Below, one piece after another: positions 1-13,600 of a stretch of DNA of 64,000 bases (the first letter of the stretch is position 1; each line of letters opens with the position of its first letter). Source of the stretch: Smittium mucronatum (lineage: Eukaryota > Kickxellomycota > Harpellomycetes > Harpellales > Legeriomycetaceae); assembly GCA_001953115.1 (NCBI GenBank), contig LSSL01000009.1, positions 1-64,000 of the forward strand, in the 5' to 3' direction. The notes beneath the pieces are model-generated. The model was given only the letters and a program-made list of their open reading frames with translations, was not told the origin of the DNA and searched no databases. The translations under genes and the position numbers were made by a program.

Positions 1-790
1 TTGAAATGTAGCGACGTACCTGTTAGCCTAAAAATAAAATTTATAAATTCGGTTTTAATGCATATTGGCTGCTACGGAGGCGATTCCTTTGGCATGAGCA
101 AAGCCAGAGTCAAGTCTATCCAGGCCGAAATCGACAAAGCGATCAGACTGGTTGCCAATTTTGGTAATTCTGCCGCCATGGAACGGGTCCGAACCGAACT
201 GGGGATAAAATCCGTCTTCCTAAAAACCAGCACTGCTCGAGAGCGAGAATATCAAAAATTGCCAACTTTAAAAACTTGGATCGCCGACCTCATTAAGTCG
301 CCCATCAGGACCAGAATGGCCACCTGGGTGACCGGCATTGCAAGATGGATAAAAAAAATTTGTGTTCAAAATTCAAATGATGAAACAGCCATCACCATAC
401 TCGACAGGAAAAATAAAAATAACCGGTCTAAAATACACCAGTGGACGGTGGATCGGAAAATCAATGGAAGAGAAAACTGTATGAATATTCAGCTGCTGTA
501 ACCTGACCTGAAAATTTGCCTCCAGGACATCGGGGAAATGCGAATGGGGACCTTCTGGACCGACCAGCGACCATCAAATATAAAAGTTTTAGATGAAAAA
601 AATATAAAAAAAATTCCTTGTGCAAAATCAATGTTCCTGAGACAGTCGATAACATTTTATTAAATTACTATCGATGGGAAATAATTCGAAATGAGACAAT
701 TGACCAGTTCATACCTGCACCGATCCTCTCAGAAATAAAAAACCTACTTTCTAATTTAATGAACATCGGTTGAAGATATTTGAAAAACAC
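1..790 (+). pseudogene. Decayed LINE retrotransposon, 3' end of ORF2 (C-terminal domain)
   Basis: The window opens inside a frame of 166 codons that reads as the region after the reverse transcriptase in a non-LTR retrotransposon. It has a run like KFINSVLMHIGCYGGDSFGM near the start, then an R-x-R-x-ELGI block, an LKTWIADLIK block and TWVTGIARWI. I know this order from LINE proteins of Harpellales fungi (memory, not a search). From about 471 the homology continues in frame 3, so there is a frameshift, with stops at 504-506, 594-596 and about 774. At 615-690 the frame carries what looks like a ruined LINE C-terminal zinc knuckle: the first Cys is present, while the second Cys, the His and the last Cys appear as Asn, Asn and Tyr, followed by RWEIIRNET. 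The 5' part lies outside the window. It cannot encode an active protein. Confidence is high for LINE, lower for the clade. Confidence 0.78.
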
Positions 791-797
791 TTGGGGA

Positions 798-807
798 GGG
801 GGGGGGG
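798..807. repeat. Poly-G run (G10)
   Basis: Ten consecutive G at the end of the decayed LINE. It is one of nine G or C runs of 7-14 bases in this AT-rich window. Confidence 0.85.
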
Positions 808-3800
808 TATGCCTAGAAATAATTTGAGTAAGCTACAAGTTGAAATCACTGAACTTAAATTTGTGCTGGAAACAGCCAAGTCTCTTATTTGAATCCGCGT
901 GCCACAAACACTTAAGCTACAGAGTTTAAATGATTCACCAACCACCTTAAATCAATATCCTTGAGTTATGGTGCTGCTAGAGAGGCAGAGGGGAGTTGGG
1001 TGATTTTTTTTAAAAAAATTTCACTTTTTTTAATTTTTTTAAATTATTTTTTAGAGCTTTTAATAACTTTGAAATAAATTTACTGTAAAAAAATAAAAAT
1101 TGAGGAAATTTTGTAAAAAAATTATTGCATAAATCAATAAAAATCATTAATAGATAAAACAAAGGTATATAATTATATTTTTTATAATCTAAGCAAGAAA
1201 TTGAAATTTTGGGACATTTATTTGGGAAATCTGATAAATTTTTATTCACCGACTTAATAAGTATAGTAAGGATTAAAATTAGAGTATAAAAACTTCTACG
1301 TTTAAATGAGTATCTAAGTCAAGAATTGATTAAAAAAAAGAAAAAATTCGCAAGAAATAAAGTACTATACACGAAATATTGAATGATGCAGTTTATTAAT
1401 TTTTACTTATATTCAATTATAGGTGAAACCATTTTTTTAAATTTATATTATGATAGTTATTTTCATGTTATTTTTTCCCTTGGGTAATCAGGTTGAACCT
1501 CAAAGCCTTATAAAAAACATATTTTTAGCGCATCAAAACTCATTTTTTTGTTCATATTCTGTTACAAATACTCATAAAAAAGTTTAATTTGGAAAATTGG
1601 TTTAAAAATTCTTAAATTCATATCATCTAACTTCTTTTAAATGCATATTTTACCCTTAAAATAAACAGTTTTTAATATTAAAATAAAATATTTCTGTGGT
1701 TTTCTTTATCAAAGATGATTTTTTTAAAAAAAATGCCAATATAACCTCAAAAATGAGCTTTTTCTCTTTCTCAGAGTTGAGATAAATTTAAAATTTAAAA
1801 TGATCCCTCTTTACAAAATAGAGATATTGATATACATGCTGGATTTTTTTTTCTTTCAAAAAGTTATAACAGCTGAAATGAACAGATTTCCGATCTATGA
1901 GTTTATTTTTAGCGTAAATTATTTGATTTTCCTTGCGAAAATTCCTAAAGGATTTTCAGTGCTCGAAATCGTGGTACTATTTGCTACAACAAATCATTAA
2001 ATGACCTGAAATCTTCCTGTTTTTTGAAACCAAATATTTAGCTTCAGAAAAATTGAATTCAACTTTTCGGAATGAAAAAACTATCTCTCTAAGTATTAAT
2101 TTTTTACTGTTGTATTTCGGAGCTGAAAAAATCGGCTTGCTTTCCAAAGATACTTCCGCTATTTTTACTATACTTTTTTTCGACTAAAGTCATTAAATAA
2201 TATTTCAGCCAATTATAATATGACCTTTTAAATGTTAAATTGAACCGCTGTAATCAGTTTTTGATGCTGGTAACATATTTGATTCAGCCCTCGTACAAAT
2301 TATATCCACTTTTAATATGGTTTTTAAAAAGGTGTTCTAAAAACGCATCTGCACCATTTAGCATTGGATATTTATTAAAAAAATATGACTGTGTTGAATC
2401 GAAGCTTGATTTTGATTATGGGTGCTGTAAAATTTTAATGAAATAAAATATTTTATCTCTTAAGTTCGCGGATGTGAATTTTAGATTTTTTTCAATATTT
2501 ATATTAAGTAAACCCATCATTATAACCGGTTAAATCCATGATCAAACTATTTATAGCACTAGAAATTGATGCATCAAAATATTCTATAATTTTTTTATGT
2601 TTTTAGTGGAAATGGTATTTCAATATCTCTCTCCTTAATTTGGAAATTAAAAAAAAATGAATATCAATAGATTATTTTGAAATCCCGGCGATTCCAGACA
2701 AGAAAAAATATCTGTTTATATTCAAAATACTCAATATAATCACTGGTTATCCATTTTTTAACAGTTTTTATGTAGAATCAACATTTAGCATATAGGATTT
2801 TACTGAGAAATCTATAAGCTCATTTGGTGTAATTAAAATCTTAAAATTAACTATTTACATATACATTTTTTTAATTTTTTTTTTAAATAAATTTAATCTT
2901 GTTTTTTTTGTCTGTTCAAATGGAAAATTAGCAAATTTATGCACTTTCAGTACTTAAATTGCCAAAAAAAAAACATTTGCACAATCTATTAAGACGTTTT
3001 TTTTTCAACTCGTTATCCCTTTTTTTTTCTTCTAAATTTACCAAATACAATATATATTCTTTTTCTATTTATTTCAATTACACTATCCATAATTCTCTTT
3101 TTAATCTCCTTGGCACTTTTTGACGTCTTAAATTAAGACATATGATTGTTTTTTTTGTTTCAATAATTTCTGGCGAGGTATTTCAAAGATTGAATGGGAA
3201 GTTTTCTCTGTAATCCCTGAATATATATCCATAATAAAGATTCACTCTATAACGCGCATCGCATGATTTTTTTGTCTTATTTTTGCAGAAATATATAGAT
3301 TGAAGATGGGTTTTGAATATTATTCTAGTTTTTATTCTCATTCTCTTTTCAAATTTTTTTTGTTTGAAAGTCGAAATATCTCCAGAAAATTCCCAATCTA
3401 CTTTTATTTTAGTTTTATATGTATTTTTTTAATTTTTATCCAGTTAAAATGTATTATTATTTAGTAATTTGTTTATAAACACAATAAACCAAACTTTTTC
3501 AAACAAAAAAATAAATCATAAATCATATTTTTTTAAATAATTAATATTAAGCTAATAGAAATCGCCTAGTATAATGACTTAAATCTTTTTTTGTATTTAA
3601 ATAGCCAATTTTGTGATGATATTACGAAAAAGTTATTAATTTTGTATACTAATATGGGGTTTGTATCAATATCATTATATTTTGTATAAGAATGATTTTA
3701 ACACACTTTATTATATTTACTTTTTTATTTGATTGGTATTCGATTGTTTTTTTGTTGAATACCGATAAAATATAGTAAATTTTAGTCAAATAAGTATTTC

Positions 3801-4299
3801 GATAAAAAATTAAATGGACTGATTCAAAATTGAACAAAATTTGTGTAGTAAATGATAAATAAGAATACTTCATAGAAAATAAATTCACTATTTAATATAC
3901 TGTATTTGTGTATTTTTATCCCTTTCAAGGCCGATCTTACTAAAATGAGAGATTCTTAAATAAGAGTGCGTTTTGTTCTATATAAATTTTGCTGATATAT
4001 TCATTGATTATGATTGTCCAATTAAGTTTTTAAATAAAATTTGGTCTTTTCTATTGAGCAAAATAAAAAAGGAATTTTCATTTTTCCAATAACCTAATCA
4101 AAAAATTGAATGGTTTTAAAGAGTATAATTTTTCAATTAATCCAATATTTAAAGTTTCTACTGATAATATCTTACAATAAAATCCCAGGAAAAAAATTCT
4201 AATATTTTTAATAGAAAATAAATAAATATCAGGACTTGAAAATTGTACCTTTTACCTCATTAAACAATTTAGATTGGATTTAACGTAACAGGTAAACAG
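808..4299. other. AT-rich gene-free stretch
   Basis: There are no frames with protein-like composition. The short open frames here (for example 1010-1249 minus and 1800-2000 plus) are Phe/Lys/Ile/Asn-rich, as expected from AT-rich noncoding DNA. Homopolymer runs of T and A of 7-10 bases are frequent. I see no gene, RNA or mobile element that I can name. Confidence 0.6.
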
Positions 4300-5245
4300 T
4301 AAAATGCTCTATTTCTATGCCCCAAATAACAAATTTACCTTTCCTAAACGCTTGTTTCATATCTTCATATCTAATATACTCTCTCGACCTAAAATTTCTT
4401 CATTCTCTCCAAAATATTCAACATAAGATCCCAATAATCACTTTATTTTTTAATTTATCAATTCTACTCATCTCTAAAAGAGCTTCCTCAGCCATCAATT
4501 CACTAAAAATTGTCCGAAGAACTTTTTTCTGTTAAGAGACTTTAAAAATCAGACTCCTACTGTTGATCCACTTGATCAATTAATCATAAACAATAAAATT
4601 AATATTTAAATTTACATTTCCAATTATTTCTATTTTCAATGCACACCCATCAACAACCACTTCAGGGATATTAGGACTTATTCTTAGCTATATCCAAATT
4701 ACAAAAATATTTTATCTTTCTCCAAATACATCCCTTTCTTCAAAACTAGCCGATATTTACAGATAAGAGTCCTCCTACTCAAAGAAATCTGCTATAACAA
4801 TAATATTCACGCCCTCACCAAAAAAATTCTAAATTTGACAAAAATTGTTCCAAATTCACTTCTATAAACGAATTCACCGACTCTTCTAATAATTTTTTTC
4901 TCGTAAATTTATTTAAAAACTTTAATTATTGGAGCCATTTATCCTAATCATGATCATTCTAATTTTCTCTTAATTAAACTTAAAACTAGCGGTACATAAT
5001 TTTTTCTTTATAACGAGGACTCTAGATTCTTTAAAAAATACATATTTAAAGCATATATTATCTAATTTTACTGCTTTTAACAAAAATCTAAACTTTGATT
5101 AACCTATTCCTCTTACCTTCTATCGTAATTTCACCATTAAATACCTTTATTTCAAAAGATACTTTATCTCTATTTTGTTTAGTTATTTATCGCAATTCTT
5201 TAAAATAAACCTTCTCCTTTAACTCCATCCAACTCTCGTACGAGA
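4300..5245 (-). pseudogene. Decayed coding stretch, possibly an old retroelement
   Basis: Base composition here is less AT-rich and pyrimidine-rich on the plus strand. The minus strand gives protein-like segments broken by stops. Read downwards from 4798, one frame runs to about 4300 with roughly eight stops in about 165 codons and includes AEEALLEMSRIDKLKNKVII and YEDMKQAFRKGKFVIWG. Further up, other frames give GEITIEGKRNRLI and KKLLEESVNSFIEVNLEQFL. A part near 4600-4700 (VVVDGCALKIEIIG, then INSRSLIF) vaguely recalls the protease-to-RT linker of LTR elements, but I cannot assign it. The plus-strand open frame at 4317-4535 is the reverse of this stretch. It could also be an old cellular pseudogene. 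Confidence 0.28.
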
Positions 5246-7793
5246 GCTTTGCTTTTAGTCTAGAAACTGGACCAAATTTATCAGTATACTTAAATATTTT
5301 CACATACACCCTAAGCTCAAAAAGTGAATTCTAAAATTTTTCTTGGAAATATAATGGACGGTTTAAACAACTAAAACCTACCATAGACTGGCTTCGCATC
5401 TTTTGATATATTTTCTCGTTAAAATAAAATCATTTAAAAGTCTTATTTCCACCAAAATATTCTAATTTTATGGTTATTACAGTCTGTTAGTCGCCATTAA
5501 AGCCTAAAAGAAATGTTCAATTAAAAATTTCGAAACCGTCAACATTTCCAATGTGTTTTTACTACATCTCAGCCCAAATAAACTTAAATCGATGTTTTAA
5601 AAGCTTGAAAATCAAAAATGTTTTTTTTTTTCAAATTATTTAATTTTATATAAATATTATCTAAAAGCTATCCTTAACTGTTGAGGCCGCTTGAGATATT
5701 TCAGACTTTATCCCTCACGACCATGATTTTTTTTTTCAAATAAATCCAGTATGGTCATCATTTTCTATATAATTTCTTGATTCAAACTACTATTTGTGAA
5801 AAAGCTCACTTTGATATTGCTCTGCTTAACAACCAATAAGTTTTTATCTGTTCCAGATGTGCAGGTATCCAGAATTTACTAGCAATCTTGAGATTGAATA
5901 AGAAATATTTTTTACAGGCTTCTAATTAGCGGAATGCCAGAATTACAACTACTTAGCTACCAAAAATAGCTCAAAAATAATTTAAATGCGTTTTAAAATT
6001 TTTATATAAAAAAATAGTATCTGTACAATTAAACTTATATAAAACAATAATAACAATAAGATAGAAACTATTAATTCACTATAATATTAATAAATCAAAC
6101 CAGAAAAAATAATTTAAAACCGAATCTAAATCTCAAGCACTAAAGCGTATTTCATTTAGCTATTTGAAACTAAAAATACGTTAATTTTCACCAAATATCT
6201 GCCTATTTATTTAGTTGGTTATATTTATAGCTTTTTCAATTCTTTTGTCTCCAAATCAGATAAAAATCCGTTTTAACTAAATTTATACAAATTTATTTGC
6301 CAATTCAAAACATTTAATCAATATTATGACAATAAATCAAAACTTAAATCTAAGAAACATAAATATTGGGTATGAAAATTGCACGAAAAGGCCTACCGAA
6401 GAAGAAAAAGTTAATTTAATCTGGGATATTAATAGCAAAGTTTTATAAAAATAAAAAAAGACATGGATAAGCTTGGGAAAAAAATACAAGATTTAAGAAT
6501 AAACCAAATATCGAAAGATTAAGAAAACAAGAAGTTTATTTACACAAAAAAGGTCAGGCTTTTTTATTTTGTTCTATGAATAATGAAATTTTCAAATACT
6601 AGAATGTTACATAAATTTTTTTCAGATAATAAATAAAAATTCAAAAGACGGTTATTTTAAATCTCTTTTTTAAAAGGTCTTAATTTATGCTTCAATTTTA
6701 GAAGCGTAGATTTCAGAAAAATAAAATAAATCGATCAGAAACTTTTTAAGAGAGCACATTGAATATTTAATAACAAAAAAAAATACACAAAGATCATTAT
6801 TAAAAAGAACTACCTAATTAAATTGAAATGCAGCTATTTGGGGGGGTTTTTTTTTTAGTTCCAAATCATAGATCGAAAAATACTTTATGCCTTGAGAAGT
6901 AATTCCAGTGCTAAATGCAACTTTCTGGTTTGGCATATAAAGATATCAACGAATTGAATATTTAGCCAATTATAATAACAATATAATCATATATTTTGGA
7001 TTATGTGTACAACTTTCGCGTATTTAATTTAAGTGATCGTGATCCAATGTTTATTTGTATATTTTTGGGTAAAGATAAAATTTCCATATTGAATTCAGTA
7101 ATATGATATCTAATAAATAAAACAAATTTTTCATCTCCTTTAAAACCGCCTTTCGATGTTTTAATTTAATCAAAAAGTTAATTTTTATGGTTTTTATTAG
7201 ATTCTAAATGAATAAACTACAATATTCTATTAATAATTGATTCAGAATAATTGATTTTTTAATATCTGCCAAGAGTAAAACATTTTTTAACTATTATATA
7301 TAATTATTAGTCATAAATTTAGTATCTTATTTTGTGCCATATTAGTATTTAACTATTAAATTTTTATTTATAACGAGAGTTTTTTATCTTCAATCAAATT
7401 TATTATATTTTACTATATTGATGGTGTTTTAAAATCGAAATTTTATGATTAATGTTCTGTATTTTACATTATATTTACCCCAAAAAAGCTTACAAAAACT
7501 AAGTATTTAAATTATCTATTGATTAAATTTTTATTGAGTTAAATTTTAATTTTATCAAAAAAACATATATTTCAAAACTATTTAATTTTAAGATTAAAAA
7601 AAATCACATCCACTTAAATATCACCTCCACTTAATTTATATATTATTTATATATATCCTAATGTACTTGTATTTAAAATTTATTGATCTAAATTCTCAAA
7701 ATTTATGGAAAATATTTAATTTAAATTTGAGAATTTCTATTTCCAAATCCATTATATTTTATCAAATAATCTAAAAATACTCATAATATTTGA

Positions 7794-7885
7794 ATTTAAA
7801 TGATATATATATATTTAAATGATATATATATATATATATTATATGGTTTTGATTTACAGGTGATTTTGATTTACAAGTGGTTTTT
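7794..7885. repeat. TA microsatellite and short tandem repeats
   Basis: Two adjacent copies of a unit TTTAAATGA followed by a TA run (about 7794-7842). They are followed by two copies of a 17-18 bp unit containing GATTTTGATTTACA (about 7847-7885). This is simple-sequence DNA with no gene nearby. Confidence 0.75.
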
Positions 7886-10643
7886 ATTATTTTTTGATGG
7901 TTATATAATCGAGAAAAATTGAGCCTCCAATTATTTTTTTATTAATTTTATTAATTAATTCTTTCAGTTAATGGAATAATTGAAAAATTTAGCCAAATTT
8001 TAATTTTTTCCAATAAAATTAAATAAAAAAACCTAATCCAAATTAGAATTATTTATCACTAAGGGATAGTTTTGACCATGAGAGCTTAAATTTAGTCCCA
8101 AGTTATCACAATAACTTTAATCAACCTTGTGATACAGGTTTTACTATAAAAATTTATGTTTTTAAATTTTTGATTACTTTTAAAGAATTCGAATTTATAA
8201 TTTTGAAAATTTATTGCAAAATTAGCATATAATTTTAATTGATAATTCTTTTAATCCGAAATATAATCCAAATACTCTCAATTTATATGTTAGTAGTTAG
8301 TTTAAAATTTAATCAACATTTAGTATTCAATTAAGGTTAATACTAGTAAATATAGAATAATTTTCTACTAATAACTGATACCTTTATACTCATTATTTGA
8401 ATTGATATTTATAAAACATGAAGATATATAAAAAATTGAGCGAAGTTTGTAAAAATATAAAATTGAAATGATATCTCTTAGATTTAGAGCATTGTTCTCA
8501 TAAATAAACTGAGTTTATAATCTTGTAGACGCTCTTAAATAGATTGATGGTAATGATTTCAATTAAGAAAATATAAAGGTTCGAAAAAAAATTGTATTTT
8601 CTGCACATATTTCTAAAACATCTTAACAATGTATCAGAATATTTATAATTAGAAAACCATTTATTAGAGAATTATATAATAGATAAACTAAGTTACATTT
8701 GATTTAAACTTGACTGAGAAATAAGTATTGAATAAAAACTTCAATTTTTGAATAACAGTGTTATCTTTATAAACAGGTGTGACTGGAAAATAAATCTTTT
8801 GATAGTTTTAAAAGTTTATTTTGTGATTTTTATTTTTATTTTTTGATTATTATAGAAAAGCTTAAGTTTTTTTTGTGTTAAAAGATTTGCATAAATTCGA
8901 TTATTAAAAAAATTACTCAAAAAATAAGGGTAATTTGACAATTTCATATTATATTATATTCGGATTTGAAGTTATGCACTACAAAAAGCTTATATATTCA
9001 TTTTAATTTTATGATTGTTGGAGTAAATAATAGATTATATAAGCTAAATACGAGCTTAAGACATCCATAAAAATCTAAGGATCCTGACGTTTTTTTAAAA
9101 AACGTCGATTATGCGTATTCTTTTTTTGAAATTCATAACTTTAAGAATCAGGTCGTTATTTAATAACTCTCAAAAAGCAGTGCATAAAACTAAATCAATT
9201 AATTAAAGCTTCAATTATATAACTAAATAAAAATAAAAATTTATTTTATAAAATAATAAAATAATTGACCTTTTATCCCAATAAAAAAGCTATTAAAAAA
9301 ATTAGAATAAAAATCAAATAGAAATCAAAATCAGCAAAAATAATCAAAACAACCTCTAAATCAAAACCATTTACAAAATATTTGTATATACCGAAAATGC
9401 CGCCGATTTTTAATTAAAATAGGATTAAAAGCGAAATATTACGTGAAATATATACTTAAAATTTATATATTTATAAAAAATTTAAAAAATTTATCGAGAT
9501 TATACATATATAAATCGTTTAATTTCATCTGCAGTGATTATATCTTGTAAATATAGTGATTCCAAAAGAATATAACCTGACATTTTTTACACAATTTTCA
9601 GAATTATTTAATATAGCATTAATTTTATTTTTTTTATCAGCTGTGTAATTAAGAAAAGCACTAATTTATGTTTTTCAAAAAAAAATAAATTATAATAATC
9701 AATAACTCTCTCATTATATCTTCTTTATTTGATGAAAAATCGCCTTACATATTTATTTTTATAATGTGAATATTGAAACGGTAAAAATTTCCATTTTTTC
9801 ATGTTTTACACTATTTCAGATAAAATTTTGAAAATTTGCATTATATAGACGATTTTTTGAGCTATTATTTTGTTTATTACAATTAGCTCCATATCTGATT
9901 ATGTTTTTTTGAAATTTTAAACTTTTCTAAATTATTTGTAAAATAATGGTTAGAAATTGGTTTTTTCTTTTTTTTCTTTAAATTATTATATTCAGTTTTT
10001 CAGTTTTCGAAATAATTTTTCCAATTAAAATTTTCAAGATATAAATTTGAATTTTTTCTTTATTTTGGTGAAGAATAATTACAATTAAGTTATTAATTCA
10101 ATTAAATTTTCTATTATCGTTGTTGGAGTTATTTTATAATACCATGATTGTAATCAGACATGTTTTTAGGTCGGTATATTCTGGTAAATATTTTAATTTA
10201 CTTGCTTTAAGGGAATTATCCGTTAAGTTTCTGACGAATTTTGTGGTGATTTTTTTGTACCTACTTCTGAATAATCCGCCCTAATAAATATCAAATTATG
10301 CCCAAAAATGATTTTTATTAGTAAAATATCACAGAAAGATTACTTTATTTTTTATTTAATATTTGTAAATGTCTCTCTCAAAAATATATATCAATATTAT
10401 AAGATATAATTTATAAAATGATGATTTAGTGGCAGTAGATTATGTGGATAAAGTGAGAAATCAGAGAATTTTTTAAATTACAGTAGATAAAGCATTAATT
10501 TTCATCAATAGTATCTCGAGTTAAGGTGAAATTTTTATCAGTATTATTTTTCAGAGTATATAATTTTCTTTAGAGTTACAAAAACAGCCTGTAGAAAATT
10601 AATTATACTATATAACATATGTAAGATATCCACTTATAATAAC

Positions 10644-10696
10644 AATAAAAATAAAAATAAAAATAAAAATAAAAATAAAAATAAAAATAAAAATAA
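10644..10696. repeat. Hexanucleotide microsatellite (ATAAAA)n
   Basis: About nine uninterrupted copies of the hexamer ATAAAA. Shorter runs of the same unit recur elsewhere (for example 44418-44436). Confidence 0.85.
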
Positions 10697-13600
10697 TTAT
10701 AATTTGTTTTATTATTTCTTAAAAAATTATCAAGGATTTTTTTATCTGCTTTAATCAATATAATTTATTGAGTTTTTACAAGTCAAAGCAGAATAAATAA
10801 CGGAATAATAATTCATACCTGTAAAAAATTTCTTCATATTTTTTACTCTGTTTTTAGAAGTTAAAAAGTAAAAAAGGTCCTTAAAGTGTATATAAATTTC
10901 CAGGGATATTTTTTATATCTCCGTTTCAAATATATATATTTAATTTTGAATCTTAAATTTTTAAATTAGTTATTATTATTATTTTTATATAATCAGATCT
11001 ATTTAATAGAAAAATTCCAGAGCAATTTATATTTAGCTTTTTATTTTAGTAAAATAAAAAATTTTAATTTCTCATAAAACTTCAATTTATAACAATTATT
11101 ATTAATTATCTGATGGGAAATAGTAGGTTTTTGAATAAATTCTGAAAAAACTATCTCTAATATTATTCGATTCTTAAAAAAATGTTTTTCAGTTGTAAAG
11201 TATCATTAAAAAATATTTATGTTATAATTTTACGAAAATATTTGGCTTAATAGCTTTTAAGGAAAGAAAATAATCTTTTTGAATTTTTGAAAATGTGTTA
11301 CATGTATTAAAGTAGGCTTTAAATTGATATTGAAATGTTTATAGAAATGGTATTTTTCAAAAATTAAACAATCAATTTATTCAATGATGAGATAAATTTT
11401 TTTGGTATTTATTGTCAAAAAAAAAATTAAAAATTAAAAAAAATTCGTATTGAAATAATTAAACCTAATAAAAATTGAATTATATAATTAATCAAAATAA
11501 AGATGATCTATCCCCATAAATTTCGATTTCCATAATTATTAAAATTAGAAATTTAAATAATTAAATTCTAATTAAATTCTAATTATATAATAAGTATTTT
11601 TTCAAGTCATATAAAAAACCAAATCAAAATTCAGAAGAAATAAAAAAATAAAAATTAGTATTAAATTATATTTTCACATTGATAGATTTTTTTGGTAATT
11701 AATTATAAAAAGTAAACAGATAGGAATTTTTATAATAGTTAAAAAAAATAACTATTAATTTGATTTATTTTTAATATTTGTAAATTTATGTAATTATATG
11801 TAATTAATTTAAACTCGTATAAAAACTACTCGGTTTTTTTAAATTTTTTATTAATAAATTATATAGATATATATCTATTTTAAATTTCATGAACGTTATC
11901 GATGCTTTTTCGCCATATTATTCGAAGGTAAAATATATTTTGAAATAAAAATATATATATTCTCGTCAGATAGTTTATTTTTATTATTTAAATAAAAGCG
12001 CTTTCTTCTTAAGCTATTATTTTAAATATTAAAAATAATATCTACATAAGGCTCTGATTATAAGTCGTATTTCTAGGATAGTAAAACTGATGAGAAATAA
12101 ATAGGTCTGAAAAACATTTATTTTTCTTGAATCTTTTATTTGATTCATTTATTTATAATTTTTATTACTTTAGACCTGAAAAAATAGATGAAATGATGTT
12201 CCGATGCCATGAAAATTAATTTTTTTTTAAAAAATCAAAGCTTAAATGGAAGTATGAATTAATAATTCTATAAAATTTCAAAATTAATGAAAAATATACG
12301 TGAAAAACTTTAGAAAATTTGAGTTAAATTTAACTAATTTTGCCCCTCTAATTTTTAAAAAAAGTAATTCAAGCTAATCTGATTGCTTAGAAAAAAAGAT
12401 GATTTTGAGTTTCGAGTGAAAAAGATAAATATATCTTAATATAAAATGGATGAAAAATAAAAAAGGCCTTAAAGAAAAAAAAAATAAAGATTAAAAATAA
12501 AATTAAATCAATATATTAGAAATATAAAATCTAAAAAATTTACTTTAGATAAAAAAATGTTTTTAGATTAAAATTTAAATATTTTCCTAAGAAAAAAAAG
12601 AAATAAGAATCCAGAATATTAATAAATTGTTTTGATATAAAAACATTATAAAAATAGGTTTTTTTTAAAAAAAAAGTTTTTATATACAAAACTATGAATT
12701 TTTTCACAAATTATGCTAAAATTTTTAAATATCCTTATTTTTTTATATAGTAACGTCCATTAATTAAGGCAGCAGCAATAGAAAGATTAGTAGAGGTTTA
12801 AACCGTCTTCAATTTTTCTATAACACATCCATATATATATTTTTAAATAACTTTTTATGGAGCGTTTTTTACGGTCATAATTATTAGCTAATGATTTTTT
12901 TTTTAAAAAAATTACAGAAATTAATTACAGAAAATAGTTTTAAACTCTATTATAACCATTTTAATATATTTTTAAAGCATTTCATAAGTCAAAATCGCAA
13001 AAATGCACAAATTTCATTTTTGGAAAGTTTATTTTGTATTTTTAATTGCTTATTTATCATTTAGATTTTCTAGTTTAAAATTTAATGAATTTTTGATCAG
13101 TTTATATCAAAAAAAATTATAAATTTTTTTTTTTTTCATAATATATATTTAAATTTTTCCATATGGTTAATTTATCTCTTGTAAATTTATTTATTTATCT
13201 TTATATTTATAAAAATTAACATTGATAATCATATTTAAAACAGTTATTTTTTACAATAAAAAATACTATTTTTTTGTATCATGTTTTCATATTATTTATT
13301 AATTATTTATTATTCACAATCTGATTTTTAGAGGAATAGAGGGGGTTTAATATAATAGATGATAATTTTTTGCATTTAATCCTTAAGAAGTTATAAATTT
13401 TACTTTTTATTAATTTTTTTGTTAAATTTCTACACTCAATTATATTTTATCGAAAACTTAATATTAAAAATCTAAATGATCAGCCCATCTACCAATAAGT
13501 ACTTTTATGCAAATACTTGGAGGTTTTTTTGTCAGTATTTTTATTTTAAGGTTCATAAATTTTGTTTTTAATTTAAATTTTTTTTTTTACGAAAAGTTTA

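Noticed and set aside
5233..5246. 14-base perfect palindrome CTCTCGTACGAGAG
   Set aside because: Stands out against AT-rich sequence, but a single short palindrome without gene context cannot be assigned a role.
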